Source: Caenispirillum salinarum_A
Lineage (GTDB): Bacteria; Pseudomonadota; Alphaproteobacteria; Rhodospirillales; Rhodospirillaceae
NCBI RefSeq assembly: GCF_044803115.1
Contig: NZ_CP085224.1
Location: 806,001-870,000 of the forward strand
Direction of reading: 5' to 3'
DNA length: 64,000 nucleotides
Shown: positions 26,077 through 34,401 of the stretch, one piece after another
Numbering within the stretch: the stretch's first letter is position 1
Layout of the letters: each line of letters begins with the position of its first letter
Made by a program: the position numbers and the translations under genes
The notes under the pieces: model-generated
Seen by the model: the letters and a program-made list of their open reading frames with translations, nothing else
What the model was told of the DNA's origin: nothing
Database searches by the model: none

Positions 26077-26725
26077 GACGCGCCTCATTGCGGCCACGGC
26101 CGGCGCTCTCGTCGGCCTGGGCGTCGCCTCGGCCGCCTGGGCCGGCGACGGCCTCAAGCTCGGCCTCGGCACCGAAGCCACGCCCGAACAGGTGAAGGGC
26201 TGGGACATCGACGTCCGCCCCGACGGCAAGGACGCGCCGGTGGGCCAGGGCGACGCCATGGAGGGCGAGCAGGTCTACCTGGAGCAGTGCGCCCACTGCC
26301 ACGGCGAGTTCGCGGAAGGTGCGGGCCGCTACCCCGTGCTCATGGGCGGCGAGGGATCGCTGGACGGCCCCAGCCCGGTGAAGACCCCGGGCAGCTACTG
26401 GCCGCACGCCTCCACGCTGTACGACTACATCTACCGCGCCATGCCGTTCGGCAACGCGCAGTCGCTGACGCCCGACCAGACCTATGCCCTGACCGCCTTC
26501 ATCCTGTGGGTGAACAACGTGGTCGAGGATGACTTCGTCGTCAGCAACGAAACCATCGGCAGCATCGAGATGCCCAACGCCGACGGCTTCATCGAGGACC
26601 CGCGTCCCGATGCCCAGCCGGAGGTTGTGTGCATGAAGGACTGCGACGTCCCGACGGAAATCGTCGGCCGGGCGCGCGCCATCGGTGTGACGCCGGAGGA
26701 TGGCGGCGGCGCGGCCGTGGACTGA
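26060..26725 (+). CDS. soxD: Cytochrome subunit SoxD, short monohaem form
   Basis: 221-residue exported c-type cytochrome taking electrons from SoxC. Signal peptide ends near AAWAG; the single haem motif QCAHCHGEF lies near residue 75, with a methionine ligand candidate in RAMPFGNAQS. It overlaps soxC by 17 bases and has GGGGAGG before ATG 26060. The Paracoccus type is longer and dihaem; the second haem domain is absent here. Two further cysteines occur in VVCMKDCDVP. Confidence 0.92.
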   Translation: MFVSVKTRLIAATAGALVGLGVASAAWAGDGLKLGLGTEATPEQVKGWDIDVRPDGKDAPVGQGDAMEGEQVYLEQCAHCHGEFAEGAGRYPVLMGGEGSLDGPSPVKTPGSYWPHASTLYDYIYRAMPFGNAQSLTPDQTYALTAFILWVNNVVEDDFVVSNETIGSIEMPNADGFIEDPRPDAQPEVVCMKDCDVPTEIVGRARAIGVTPEDGGGAAVD

Positions 26726-26746
26726 CACGGCTGACCGACGTCACTT

Positions 26747-26783
26747 GAGCCCGCCGGATTTCCCCGGGTCCGGCGGGCTCTTG
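26747..26783 (+). terminator. Terminator of the soxCD transcript
   Basis: A perfect 12-bp stem (GAGCCCGCCGGA with TCCGGCGGGCTC, 10-base loop) followed by TTG lies just after soxD. Confidence 0.7.
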
Positions 26784-26898
26784 CCGTGCGCGCCCAGGCT
26801 GCATTCCCCTGGTGTCCCTGGCGTTGTTGTGCGCCGCGAGGACAGGCGATGCTTGAAGGAATAACAAACACCCCCAACGCCGCCGGGAGATGCCTGCC

Positions 26899-27705
26899 AT
26901 GCGCCTGTCCGACGATCAGGTCGCGCGTTTCCGCGACGAAGGCTACCTGTTCTTGCCCGACACCTTTTCCGCCGACGAAACCGCCGTCCTGCGCGACGAG
27001 GCGGCGCATGTCTTCACGCTGGACCGGGAAGAGGTCTGGCGGGAAAGCAGCGGCGTCGCTCGCACGGCTTTCGCCGCCCACACCTATTCGGATCCCTTCC
27101 GCCGCCTGGGCCGCCATCCGCGCCTGATCGAGCCGGTGATGCAGTTGCTGGACGGCCGGGTCTACATGCACCAGTACAAGATCAACGCCAAGGCGGCCTT
27201 CGACGGCGAGGTCTGGCAGTGGCACCAGGACTACGGCACCTGGAAGAACGACGACGACATGCCCGAGGCGCGCGCCATGAACATCGCCGTGTTCCTGGAC
27301 GACGTGACGGCGGCCAACGGACCGCTCATGTTCATCCCCGGCAGCCACAAGGCCGGCGTGCAGGAGGCCGGGCACGACCTGGAGACCACCAGTTATCCGC
27401 TGTGGACGCTCGACCGCGCCAAGGTGACCGAACTGGCGGAGGCCGGCGGCATCGTCGCTCCCACGGGGAAGGCGGGGTCGGTGTTGATGTTCCACTCCAA
27501 CCTGGTCCACGCCAGCCCGCCCAACATCAGCCCCTTCGGCCGGACCATCGTCTACCTGAGCCTGTGCGAGGTGGAAAACCACATCCGCCGCTTCAAGCGC
27601 AAGGCGTGGATCGCCCACCGCGACTTCACGCCCATCGAGCCTCTGGACGATGATTGCCTGGCGGACCTCGTGGCGGCGCGGCGGCAGGGAACGGCGGCAG
27701 AGTAG
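26899..27705 (+). CDS. Phytanoyl-CoA dioxygenase-family Fe(II)/2OG oxygenase
   Basis: 268-residue non-haem iron oxygenase. The iron facial triad is visible as WQWHQDYGTW (His-x-Asp) and the distal His in FHSNLVHASP. FLDDVTAANGPLMFIPGSHKAG is the family core, and GRTIVYLS supplies the likely 2-oxoglutarate-binding Arg. It resembles ectoine and proline hydroxylases, but the EctD signature is not exact and no ectoine genes are near. Substrate unknown. ATG 26899 fits GGGAG spacing better than 26890. Confidence 0.82.
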   Translation: MRLSDDQVARFRDEGYLFLPDTFSADETAVLRDEAAHVFTLDREEVWRESSGVARTAFAAHTYSDPFRRLGRHPRLIEPVMQLLDGRVYMHQYKINAKAAFDGEVWQWHQDYGTWKNDDDMPEARAMNIAVFLDDVTAANGPLMFIPGSHKAGVQEAGHDLETTSYPLWTLDRAKVTELAEAGGIVAPTGKAGSVLMFHSNLVHASPPNISPFGRTIVYLSLCEVENHIRRFKRKAWIAHRDFTPIEPLDDDCLADLVAARRQGTAAE

Positions 27706-27799
27706 GCGCGCCGGCCCTTCCCGACGATGAAACTTCGCCACCCGTTGCGGTGTCCCCGCGTTTTTCATGCAGGTTCACCCAGAAACGGGAGGTATTCCC

Positions 27800-28042
27800 A
27801 TGGCTGATCGTCCGACCGACGAACCCCGCCCCCAGACGGACACGGACAAGGCCGTTCCGCACGAAAGCCCGCCGAACCAGCCGCGTCCCTCCACCTCCAC
27901 CGGTGCGGCGACGGAAACCACCAGCGCGCGCCAGGGCCTGGGCGCCGAGGGCGAGCCGCCCAAGAGCAAGACCCTGCGCACCACCCTGATCGTGCTGGGC
28001 GCGGTGATCGCCGTGGTCATCATCGTGGGGCTGTTCGCGTAA
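27800..28042 (+). CDS. Small tail-anchored membrane protein
   Basis: 80 residues: a polar, Pro/Thr-rich N-terminal 55 residues, a basic patch PKSKTLR, then one C-terminal hydrophobic helix (TTLIVLGAVIAVVIIVGLFA) at the very end. The topology suggests the N-terminus stays in the cytosol. GGGAGG supports ATG 27800. Family unknown. Confidence 0.7.
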   Translation: MADRPTDEPRPQTDTDKAVPHESPPNQPRPSTSTGAATETTSARQGLGAEGEPPKSKTLRTTLIVLGAVIAVVIIVGLFA

Positions 28043-28054
28043 AACCCGGAGCGG

Positions 28055-28275
28055 TTTCCGGCCACGCCCGCAGCCGGAAAACGCGAATAGGGTCGCGGAG
28101 CCGAAGGCGTGTGCGGAGCACACAGTGCGACCCCGCGCCGCTCAGGCGCGTGAGCCTTAGTGGCGCTTGAACGTCGGTTTCGGCGCCTGCGCCGAAACCG
28201 AAAAGAAGCTCCAGGGGTTCCGAACCGGGGCGAGACGCACGATCTTGTGGGAAAGCGCACCGACGCCACCCACAG
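28055..28275 (+). other. Stacked hairpins ahead of the adenine deaminase gene
   Basis: A 240-base gap packed with inverted repeats. TTTCCGGC/GCCGGAAA (28055-28080) may end the previous transcript. Next is a nested pair, GGGTCGC/GCGACCC (28090-28096, 28127-28133) enclosing GTGTGC/GCACAC. Then comes a 12-bp perfect stem CGGTTTCGGCGC (28175-28186) with its partner at 28189-28200. Nearer the gene, TGTGGG and CCCACA bracket the DNA just before the AGGAG ribosome site. None of the inner hairpins has a T-run. Confidence 0.55.
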
Positions 28276-28285
28276 GAGACCGCCT

Positions 28286-30016
28286 ATGGCGCCCCGGCCC
28301 GCCCCCGATCACAAGGACCCGGCTTTCCTCGGCCGCTGTGTCGACCAGGCGATGGCGCGATCGCGCGCCGATCTGGTCATCAAGAACACCCGCTTCCTGA
28401 ACGTCGTCACCGGTGAAATCGCCGAGGGCGATATCGCCGTGTGCGGCGACCGCATCGTCGGCACGTACGAGTCCTATGACGGCGCCGAGGAAATCGACGG
28501 CCGCGACCTGACTTGCGTGCCCGGCTTCATCGACACGCACGTCCACTGCGAGTCCACCCTTGTCTCGCCCCTGGAGTTCGACCGCTGCGTCCTGCCGCGC
28601 GGAACCACCACGGCCATCTGCGATCCGCACGAGATGTGCAACGTGCTGGGTGGCGTGGGCCTGGACTATTTCACCCGCGCCGCCGAGGGCACGGCGCTGG
28701 ATCTGCGCGTCCAGATGTCGTCCTGCGTGCCGGCGACGCACCTGGAGACGTCGGCCGCCACGCTGTCGGCCGTTGATCTTCTGGCCTTCCACGGCCACCC
28801 CAAGGCGCTGGGCCTGGCGGAATTCATGAACGTGCCGGGCGTCCTGAACAAGGACCCCGACGTCATGGAAAAGCTGGCGGCGTTCCAGGGCGGCGTTATC
28901 GACGGCCATTCCCCACTGGTCAGCGGGCGCGACCTCAACGCCTATCTGTCGTGCGGCATCCGCAACTGCCATGAAACCACGACGCTTCCCGAGGCCATGG
29001 AGAAGCTGCGCAAGGGCATGCAGCTGCTCATCCGCGAGGGCACGGTCTCCAAGGACGTGGACGCGCTGACGCCGGCCCTGACGGCGGAAACCTCGGCTTT
29101 CTGCGGGTTCTGCACCGATGACCGCAACCCGCTCGACATCCACGAGGAAGGCCACCTGGATCATGTGATCCGCCGCGCCATCGCCAACGGCGCGCCGCTG
29201 GCGCACGTCTACCGCGCGGCCACATGGTCGGCGGCGCAGGGCTTCGGCCTGACCGACCGGGGGCTGATCGCGCCGGGCCGGCGGGCGGACATCGTGCTGC
29301 TCAACGACCTGGAAACATGCGACGTGCATTCGGTGCTGTCCGCCGGCCGCCGGGTGACGCCGGAGGTGTTCGAGGACCGCCCGGCGGTGGCGCCGGTCGG
29401 GCTGGACAGCATGAAGCTGGACGCGGTGCGGGCGGAGGATTTCGCCGTGCCCGCCAACGGTCCGTCGGGGCCGGTGATCGGCGTGGGTGCAGGGAAGATC
29501 GTCACCGAGCACCTGACCCTGGACCTGCCCTACAAGGGCGGCCTGCGGCACCCGGACGTCTCCCGCGACGTGCTGAAGGTCTGCGTGCTCGCCCGCCACG
29601 GCATCAACCGCAACATCGGCCGCGGCTTCGTGAAGGGCTTCGGCCTGCGCGAGGGCGCGCTGGCGTCGTCGGTCGGCCACGACAGCCACAACGTCTGCGT
29701 CGTCGGGGCGTCCGACGCCGACATGGCCGTGGCCGTGAACCGTTTGCGGGAGTTGGGCGGCGGTTTCGTCGCCGCGCGGGACGGCAAGGTTCTGGGGGAA
29801 CTGGCCCTGCCCATGGCGGGCCTCATGAGCCTCAAGCGGTTCGAGGACGTGCGCGAGGACCTGGTCGCCTTGCGCGACGTGGTCCGCGCCATGGGCTGCC
29901 GCCTGCCGGAACCGTTCCTGCAACTGGCCTTCCTGCCCCTGCCGGTGATCCCCCATCTGAAGATCACCGACATGGGACTGGTCGACGTGGACAGGTTCGA
30001 ACTGATCGCGGCGTGA
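28286..30016 (+). CDS. ade: Adenine deaminase
   Basis: Amidohydrolase converting adenine to hypoxanthine and ammonia, 576 residues. The metal-binding motif is GFIDTHVHCESTLVSP, followed by RGTTTAICDPHEMCNV. Further motifs include ISCGIRNCHETT-like DLNAYLSCGIRNCHET and GFCTDDRNP. The C-terminal adenine-deaminase domain carries HGINRNIGRGFVKGFGL and SVGHDSHNVCVVG. ATG 28286 follows AGGAG; a longer upstream frame reads through the hairpin region and is rejected. Confidence 0.93.
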   Translation: MAPRPAPDHKDPAFLGRCVDQAMARSRADLVIKNTRFLNVVTGEIAEGDIAVCGDRIVGTYESYDGAEEIDGRDLTCVPGFIDTHVHCESTLVSPLEFDRCVLPRGTTTAICDPHEMCNVLGGVGLDYFTRAAEGTALDLRVQMSSCVPATHLETSAATLSAVDLLAFHGHPKALGLAEFMNVPGVLNKDPDVMEKLAAFQGGVIDGHSPLVSGRDLNAYLSCGIRNCHETTTLPEAMEKLRKGMQLLIREGTVSKDVDALTPALTAETSAFCGFCTDDRNPLDIHEEGHLDHVIRRAIANGAPLAHVYRAATWSAAQGFGLTDRGLIAPGRRADIVLLNDLETCDVHSVLSAGRRVTPEVFEDRPAVAPVGLDSMKLDAVRAEDFAVPANGPSGPVIGVGAGKIVTEHLTLDLPYKGGLRHPDVSRDVLKVCVLARHGINRNIGRGFVKGFGLREGALASSVGHDSHNVCVVGASDADMAVAVNRLRELGGGFVAARDGKVLGELALPMAGLMSLKRFEDVREDLVALRDVVRAMGCRLPEPFLQLAFLPLPVIPHLKITDMGLVDVDRFELIAA

Positions 30017-30047
30017 TGTTTGCGGCAGGACAGGAAGGTGGAAGGTG

Positions 30048-30142
30048 TGGGTGGACCCCGGCTTTCGCTGGGGTGACGGGGAAACTTGAGCGCTATATCA
30101 GGCGCTTATAAATCCGGCGTCCCAGCGAAAGCTGGGACCCAC
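30048..30142. repeat. Composite extragenic palindrome pair
   Basis: Two copies of a GTGGGT...CCCAGCTTTCGCTGGG-type unit face each other: copy one about 30048-30079, copy two inverted about 30113-30142. A small AGCGC/GCGCT hairpin lies between them. The core CAGCGAAAGCTGG also occurs at 3729-3741. It sits between the 3' ends of convergent genes, a usual place for such elements. Confidence 0.7.
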
Positions 30143-30166
30143 CGAAACCGTCTGCCACCCTTCCGC

Positions 30167-30784
30167 TTACTGCGCCGCTTCGTCGGAGTTGCCGGCACCC
30201 GAGCGAGCATCACGCATGGTCGCGCGCATGCCGTCGCGTGCCTCGGCCACCGTCACGGCGCCGTCGTTGTTCGCGTCCAGGTCCTTGAAGCGGGCCAGCA
30301 GTTCCTCCTGGCTGACGGCGCCCGACCCGTCGGTGTCCATCACCTCCAGCAGCCGCTGGAGCTTGGCGGTGCCGCCGCCGTGCATGTTCTTCATGCCGTG
30401 GCCGCCGCCGTGCTTGCCGTAGCCGCCATGCATGCCGCCATGCATGGCGCCGTGCATGCCGTGCTGACCGCCCTGCATGCCGCCATGCCGGCCCATGCCG
30501 CCGCGCTGTTCCATCATCTCGGCGCGCATTTCGGCGCGGGCGGCCTGCATCTCCTGCGCGGTGATGGTGCCGTCGCCATCGGCATCGGCCTTCTGGAAGC
30601 GCTCGGCATGCATGGCGTCGGCCTCGGCGCGGCTGACGGCACCGTCGTTGTCGGTGTCGGCGGCGGCGAAGCGCGGCGGCACGCCGTCGGACCCGCTGTC
30701 CATGCCCTGGGCCAGGGCCGGCGCGGCGGCGGCCAGCGTGACGGCGGCGGTGGCGATCATCAGGGTCTTGCCGAAGGTCTTCAT
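30167..30784 (-). CDS. Exported four-EF-hand protein with Met/His/Gly linker
   Basis: 205 residues with a signal peptide (to about APALAQ). Four EF-hand loops are clear: DTDNDGAVSRAE, DADGDGTITAQE, DTDGSGAVSQEE and DANNDGAVTVAE, in two pairs. Between the pairs, residues about 88-138 are a Gly/Met/His-rich linker with many HGGM and GMHG repeats and no acidic residues, likely able to bind soft metals such as copper. So calcium sensing and a second metal site are combined in one periplasmic protein (inference). Partner unknown. Confidence 0.85.
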   Translation of the reverse strand: MKTFGKTLMIATAAVTLAAAAPALAQGMDSGSDGVPPRFAAADTDNDGAVSRAEADAMHAERFQKADADGDGTITAQEMQAARAEMRAEMMEQRGGMGRHGGMQGGQHGMHGAMHGGMHGGYGKHGGGHGMKNMHGGGTAKLQRLLEVMDTDGSGAVSQEELLARFKDLDANNDGAVTVAEARDGMRATMRDARSGAGNSDEAAQ

Positions 30785-30887
30785 GGATATGTCCTCTTTC
30801 GTTGGGGTCGATGAGGAGACTGTGCCGGTCCTTCGTAACGCCCGTGCGTCCGCGCCTGTATCAGAGGGTAACAGGCGGTCACAGCGG

Positions 30888-31487
30888 CTACCGCAGCGCC
30901 TCCACGATCCGGCCCGAATAGGGCGCGACCACCGCGACGTCGGCCTCGGGCGCGTTGGCGAACAGGCTGAGGGCCATCAGCAGGCCTTTCAGCTTCATGC
31001 GGTCCTCGGCGGTGATCCGCGGGTTGGTCTCGATCTCCCGCTGGGCCTCGGCCAGGGCGTTGTCGGCTTGGTCGGTGCGGCTGGCCAGCACGCCCAGCGC
31101 CTTGGTCACCCGATTGGCGACGCCCGCCCAGGCTTCCGGCGTGTCGAACCCGTGGCGGCCCACGGTCGCCCCCATGGCGGTGTAGGCGTCGGAGCCGCGC
31201 AGTTCCTCGACCACCAGGGCGAAGGGATTGCCGGACAGCACCGAAGGCTTGAGCACCTTGGGCGCGACGGCGCGGGCCGCGTCGTCATGCTGTTCCGTCC
31301 AGGCGCGCATGGCGGGGATGGAGGCAACGAAGGCTTCCATGGTGCGGTCGGTCAGGGCGGCGCGCTCCTCCTGCGCGGCCAGGGCCGCCCGGGGCGCGAG
31401 GAACGAGGCGCCGGGAAGGCCGGCGGCGGCGCCCGCCACGACGGCGGCGGCTAGGGCGAGGGCGGTCAGGCGGCGGCAGAAGCGCAT
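30888..31487 (-). CDS. Exported protein, member 1 of tandem paralogue pair
   Basis: 199 residues with a signal peptide (cleavage near AALAAQ). The mature part is helical. It shares with the next upstream gene the pattern AFVASIPAMRAW, PFALVVEELRGSDAY, HGFDTPEAWA, NRVTKALGVL, and a C-terminal APYSGRIVEAL. The function is not recognised. Start 31487 (MRFCRRLTAL) fits the signal peptide. Confidence 0.75.
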   Translation of the reverse strand: MRFCRRLTALALAAAVVAGAAAGLPGASFLAPRAALAAQEERAALTDRTMEAFVASIPAMRAWTEQHDDAARAVAPKVLKPSVLSGNPFALVVEELRGSDAYTAMGATVGRHGFDTPEAWAGVANRVTKALGVLASRTDQADNALAEAQREIETNPRITAEDRMKLKGLLMALSLFANAPEADVAVVAPYSGRIVEALR

Positions 31488-31583
31488 GGGCGCGGTCTCC
31501 AATCTGCGGTCCGGTCCGGGTGGGGCGGGTCGGCATCCACCCTGCCACGCGACCGTGGCGATCGGAAGGCGGGCGGCGGCAGA

Positions 31584-32237
31584 TTATTCCTCCTGCGACC
31601 CCAATGCTTCGGCAAGCTGCTCGGCGTAGGGGGTGACGGCCTGAAGGTCGCCCTCGGGCACGTTCCGCACGGCCGTCGCCATGCCCACCGAGGCCAGGAT
31701 CTGCTCCTTCTCGGCCGCCGAGAGGTTGGGGTTGTTGAGGACCTGGCGGCGCGTCTGATCCAACTGGTCGGGCGTCGGACCGCTTTCCTCCATCTGCAGG
31801 GCGGCCAGGGCGCGGATGACCCGGTCGGCGGTCACCGCCCACTGCTCGGGCTCGGTGAAGCCGTGGGCGCGGATGGTGTCGGTCAGCTCGTCATAGGCCT
31901 GGCTGCCCTGGATGCGCTGGAGCCCGACGCTGAAGGGCTCGGCGGCAAGGGTCTCGGCGTCGAACCGGCGCTCCGTCAGGGCGCGCGTCTCCGCGTCCTG
32001 GCGCATGGCCCAGGTCTGCACGTCGGGGATGGAGGCCATGAACGCCTCGATGTCCGAGCCCGTCAGTGGCGCGACGTCCTTCACCGCCTTGCCGCCGTTG
32101 TCGCTCCCGTTGCTGTTGGCGGCGGCCGCCGTCGCGGAATCGGCCTCCTGGGCGGTGGCGTCGGGCGCGCCGGCCAGCGCGAGCACTGCCGTCCCGGCGA
32201 TCAGGGCGGCGGCAGCGATGGAACGGGTCTGCGGCAT
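31584..32237 (-). CDS. Exported protein, member 2 of tandem paralogue pair
   Basis: 217 residues with a signal peptide (MPQTRSIAAAALIAGTAVLAL). It shows the same motif order as its downstream neighbour: AFMASIPDVQTW, PFSVGLQRIQGSQAY, HGFTEPEQWAV, DRVIRALAAL, NPNLSAAEKEQIL and TPYAEQLAEAL. A low-complexity Asn/Ser/Gly stretch follows the signal. Tandem duplication of an unknown periplasmic family, with a 96-base gap between the two genes. Confidence 0.75.
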   Translation of the reverse strand: MPQTRSIAAAALIAGTAVLALAGAPDATAQEADSATAAAANSNGSDNGGKAVKDVAPLTGSDIEAFMASIPDVQTWAMRQDAETRALTERRFDAETLAAEPFSVGLQRIQGSQAYDELTDTIRAHGFTEPEQWAVTADRVIRALAALQMEESGPTPDQLDQTRRQVLNNPNLSAAEKEQILASVGMATAVRNVPEGDLQAVTPYAEQLAEALGSQEE

Positions 32238-32289
32238 GAACTCCTCCCAAGCCGGGGTCATGAGTCGGGGCGGCGTGTCTGTCATACCG

Positions 32290-32373
32290 GACGGCACACG
32301 CAATCGTACACTTGTCGTTCGGCAAGGCCGACCGGCCGCCGCGCCTTATGGCGCGTAAAGGCTGTGTGCCGTC
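32290..32373. repeat. Nested inverted repeat
   Basis: GACGGCACAC (32290-32299) is perfectly complementary to GTGTGCCGTC (32364-32373), enclosing a GCGCC/GGCGC hairpin at 32341-32354. A separate 7-bp palindrome (GATGATT/AATCATC) lies at 32387-32402. No T-run follows on either strand. The gap 32238-32466 holds nothing else recognisable. Confidence 0.55.
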
Positions 32374-32466
32374 TGAACGCAGCGTCGATGATTTCAATCA
32401 TCGGCGTGTCCGTCAGATAGGGCAGGGGCGGCGATCGGACAGCCCGCCGGGGGTGGTATCCCATGC

Positions 32467-33213
32467 CTAAGAGGTGGTCCGCCGTTGCCGCTCGCCCCGC
32501 ATCTTGCGGCGGCGCATGAGGCCGTCGGCCACCGCGCGGCACAGCAACGCCCAGGCCGCGCCGATGCTCCAGCCGGCCAGCACGTCCGTCGGCCAGTGCA
32601 CGCCCAGATAAACGCGCGACACCCCCACCAGGACCGCCAGGGTCAAGGCGACGCCGATGACGTAGCCCTTCACCCGCCGCCCCGGCTGCACGGCGGCGAT
32701 CAGGGCACCGAGGGTCAGGTAGGTGACGGCTGCCAGGGTGGAATGGCCGCTGGGGAAGGACAGGGTGTGGACGTCCACCAAGTGCGGCACCAGGTCGGGG
32801 CGGGCGCGGTCGAACAGGGCCTTGAGCCCCTGGCTGATGACCATGCCGCCGCCGATGGCCGCCACAACCATGGCCGCAGCGCCGCCGCGCCGGATCAGCA
32901 GCAGGTAGCCGACGGTGATGAGGGTGAACAGCGTCAGCACCGGGTAGCCGCCCAGGGCGGTGATGTCGTTGGCGCTCTGCTCCACCCAGGCGGGGCCTAT
33001 GGGGTCGGACAGGTCGCCCTGCGCGCGGAAGAAGTGCAGAACCTGGACGTCGAAGGTGCGCGTCTCGTTTTCCGCCACCTCGTCGGCGATGATGCCAAAC
33101 GCCCAGATGGCGGCGAAGCCCAGCGCCAGGCTGACCAGCCAGCGCGCCTCGCGCCGCAGCAGGACGGCGGCGTCGGGAGCTCGGGCGATGAGGCGTTGGA
33201 GGAGGGTGTTCAT
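32467..33213 (-). CDS. PAP2-family membrane phosphatase
   Basis: 248-residue inner-membrane phosphatase with about six hydrophobic segments. The three acid-phosphatase motifs are KALFDRARP, FPSGHSTLA and SRVYLGVHWPTDVLAG. Likely acts on a lipid phosphate such as undecaprenyl-PP or phosphatidylglycerol phosphate, with the active site on the periplasmic face. The substrate cannot be told. Confidence 0.92.
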   Translation of the reverse strand: MNTLLQRLIARAPDAAVLLRREARWLVSLALGFAAIWAFGIIADEVAENETRTFDVQVLHFFRAQGDLSDPIGPAWVEQSANDITALGGYPVLTLFTLITVGYLLLIRRGGAAAMVVAAIGGGMVISQGLKALFDRARPDLVPHLVDVHTLSFPSGHSTLAAVTYLTLGALIAAVQPGRRVKGYVIGVALTLAVLVGVSRVYLGVHWPTDVLAGWSIGAAWALLCRAVADGLMRRRKMRGERQRRTTS

Positions 33214-33286
33214 GCTCCCGCAACGCGCGCAGGGCTGCGGGAGATGCGGGGCGGCTGAATGAACCGCCGCCCCGACGGTCGCCGTG

Positions 33287-34396
33287 TCAGACGTTGAACA
33301 GGAAGTGCATGACGTCGCCGTCCTGCACCACGTAGTCCTTGCCCTCGGCGCGCATCTTGCCGGCTTCCTTGGCGCCGACCTCGCCGCCGCAGGCCACGAA
33401 GTCCTCGTAGGCGATGGTCTCGGCCCGGATGAACCCGCGCTCGAAGTCCGTGTGGATCTCGCCGGCGGCCTGCGGCGCGCGGCTGCCCTTGCGGACTGTC
33501 CAGGCGCGGGCCTCCTTCGGACCGACAGTGAAGAAGCTGATCAGGTTCAGCAGGTCGAAGCCGGCGCGGATGACACGCGACAGGCCCGTTTCCTCCAGCC
33601 CCATGTCGGCCAGGAACGCCTGCTTTTCCTCGGCGTCCTCCAGCTGCGCCACCTCGGCCTCGATGGCCGCCGAGATGACGACCGAGGCCGCGCCCTGTTC
33701 CTTCGCCATCTCCGCCACCTTGGCCGACAGGGCGTTGCCCTCGGCCGCCGACTCCTCGTCGACGTTGCAGACGTACAGGATCGGCTTGGCCGTCAGCAGC
33801 TGGAGCTGGCGGAAGATCTTCAGCGCGTCCATTTCCCTGTCGTCGGGGCGGAACAGGCGCGCCGGCCTGCCGTCGCGCAGCCCTTCCAGGATGGGCTCCA
33901 TGACGGCGACCCACTCCTTGGCCTCCTTCTCGCCCGACTTGGCCTTCTTGAGCAGCGGCTGGATGCGGCGCTCCAGGCTGTCCAGGTCGGCGAGCATCAG
34001 TTCCGTCTCGATGGTCTCGGCGTCCCGCAGCGGGTCGATGGAGCCGTCGACGTGGGTGATGTTCTCGTCTTCGAAGCAGCGCAGCACCTGCACCACGGCG
34101 TCGGTCTCGCGGATGTTGGCCAGGAACTGGTTGCCCAGGCCCTCGCCCTTGGACGCGCCGCGCACCAGGCCGGCGATGTCCACGAACTCAAGCTGAGTCG
34201 GGATCACGCTCTTGGACTTGGCGATCTCGGCCAGCTTGTCCAGGCGCTCGTCCGGCACGGCGACGCGGCCCACGTTGGGCTCGATGGTGCAGAAGGGGAA
34301 GTTGGCGGCCTGGGCGGCGGCCGTCGACGTCAGGGCGTTGAAGAGGGTCGACTTGCCGACGTTGGGCAGGCCGACGATGCCGCAGTTGAAACCCAT
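33287..34396 (-). CDS. ychF: Ribosome-binding ATPase/GTPase YchF
   Basis: 369-residue Obg-related P-loop protein with G1 motif GLPNVGKSTLFNAL, switch region DIAGLVRGASKGEGLGNQFLANIRETDA, a helical insert, and a C-terminal TGS domain (ISFFTVGPKEARAWTV). Family members prefer ATP and bind ribosomes in stress control. Encoded directly downstream of pth, a conserved neighbourhood (5-base gap). Confidence 0.97.
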   Translation of the reverse strand: MGFNCGIVGLPNVGKSTLFNALTSTAAAQAANFPFCTIEPNVGRVAVPDERLDKLAEIAKSKSVIPTQLEFVDIAGLVRGASKGEGLGNQFLANIRETDAVVQVLRCFEDENITHVDGSIDPLRDAETIETELMLADLDSLERRIQPLLKKAKSGEKEAKEWVAVMEPILEGLRDGRPARLFRPDDREMDALKIFRQLQLLTAKPILYVCNVDEESAAEGNALSAKVAEMAKEQGAASVVISAAIEAEVAQLEDAEEKQAFLADMGLEETGLSRVIRAGFDLLNLISFFTVGPKEARAWTVRKGSRAPQAAGEIHTDFERGFIRAETIAYEDFVACGGEVGAKEAGKMRAEGKDYVVQDGDVMHFLFNV

Positions 34397-34401
34397 GGTT
34401 C

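Noticed and set aside
32387..32402. GATGATT/AATCATC palindrome as a terminator
   Set aside because: Stem is short and AT-rich and no T-run follows on either strand.
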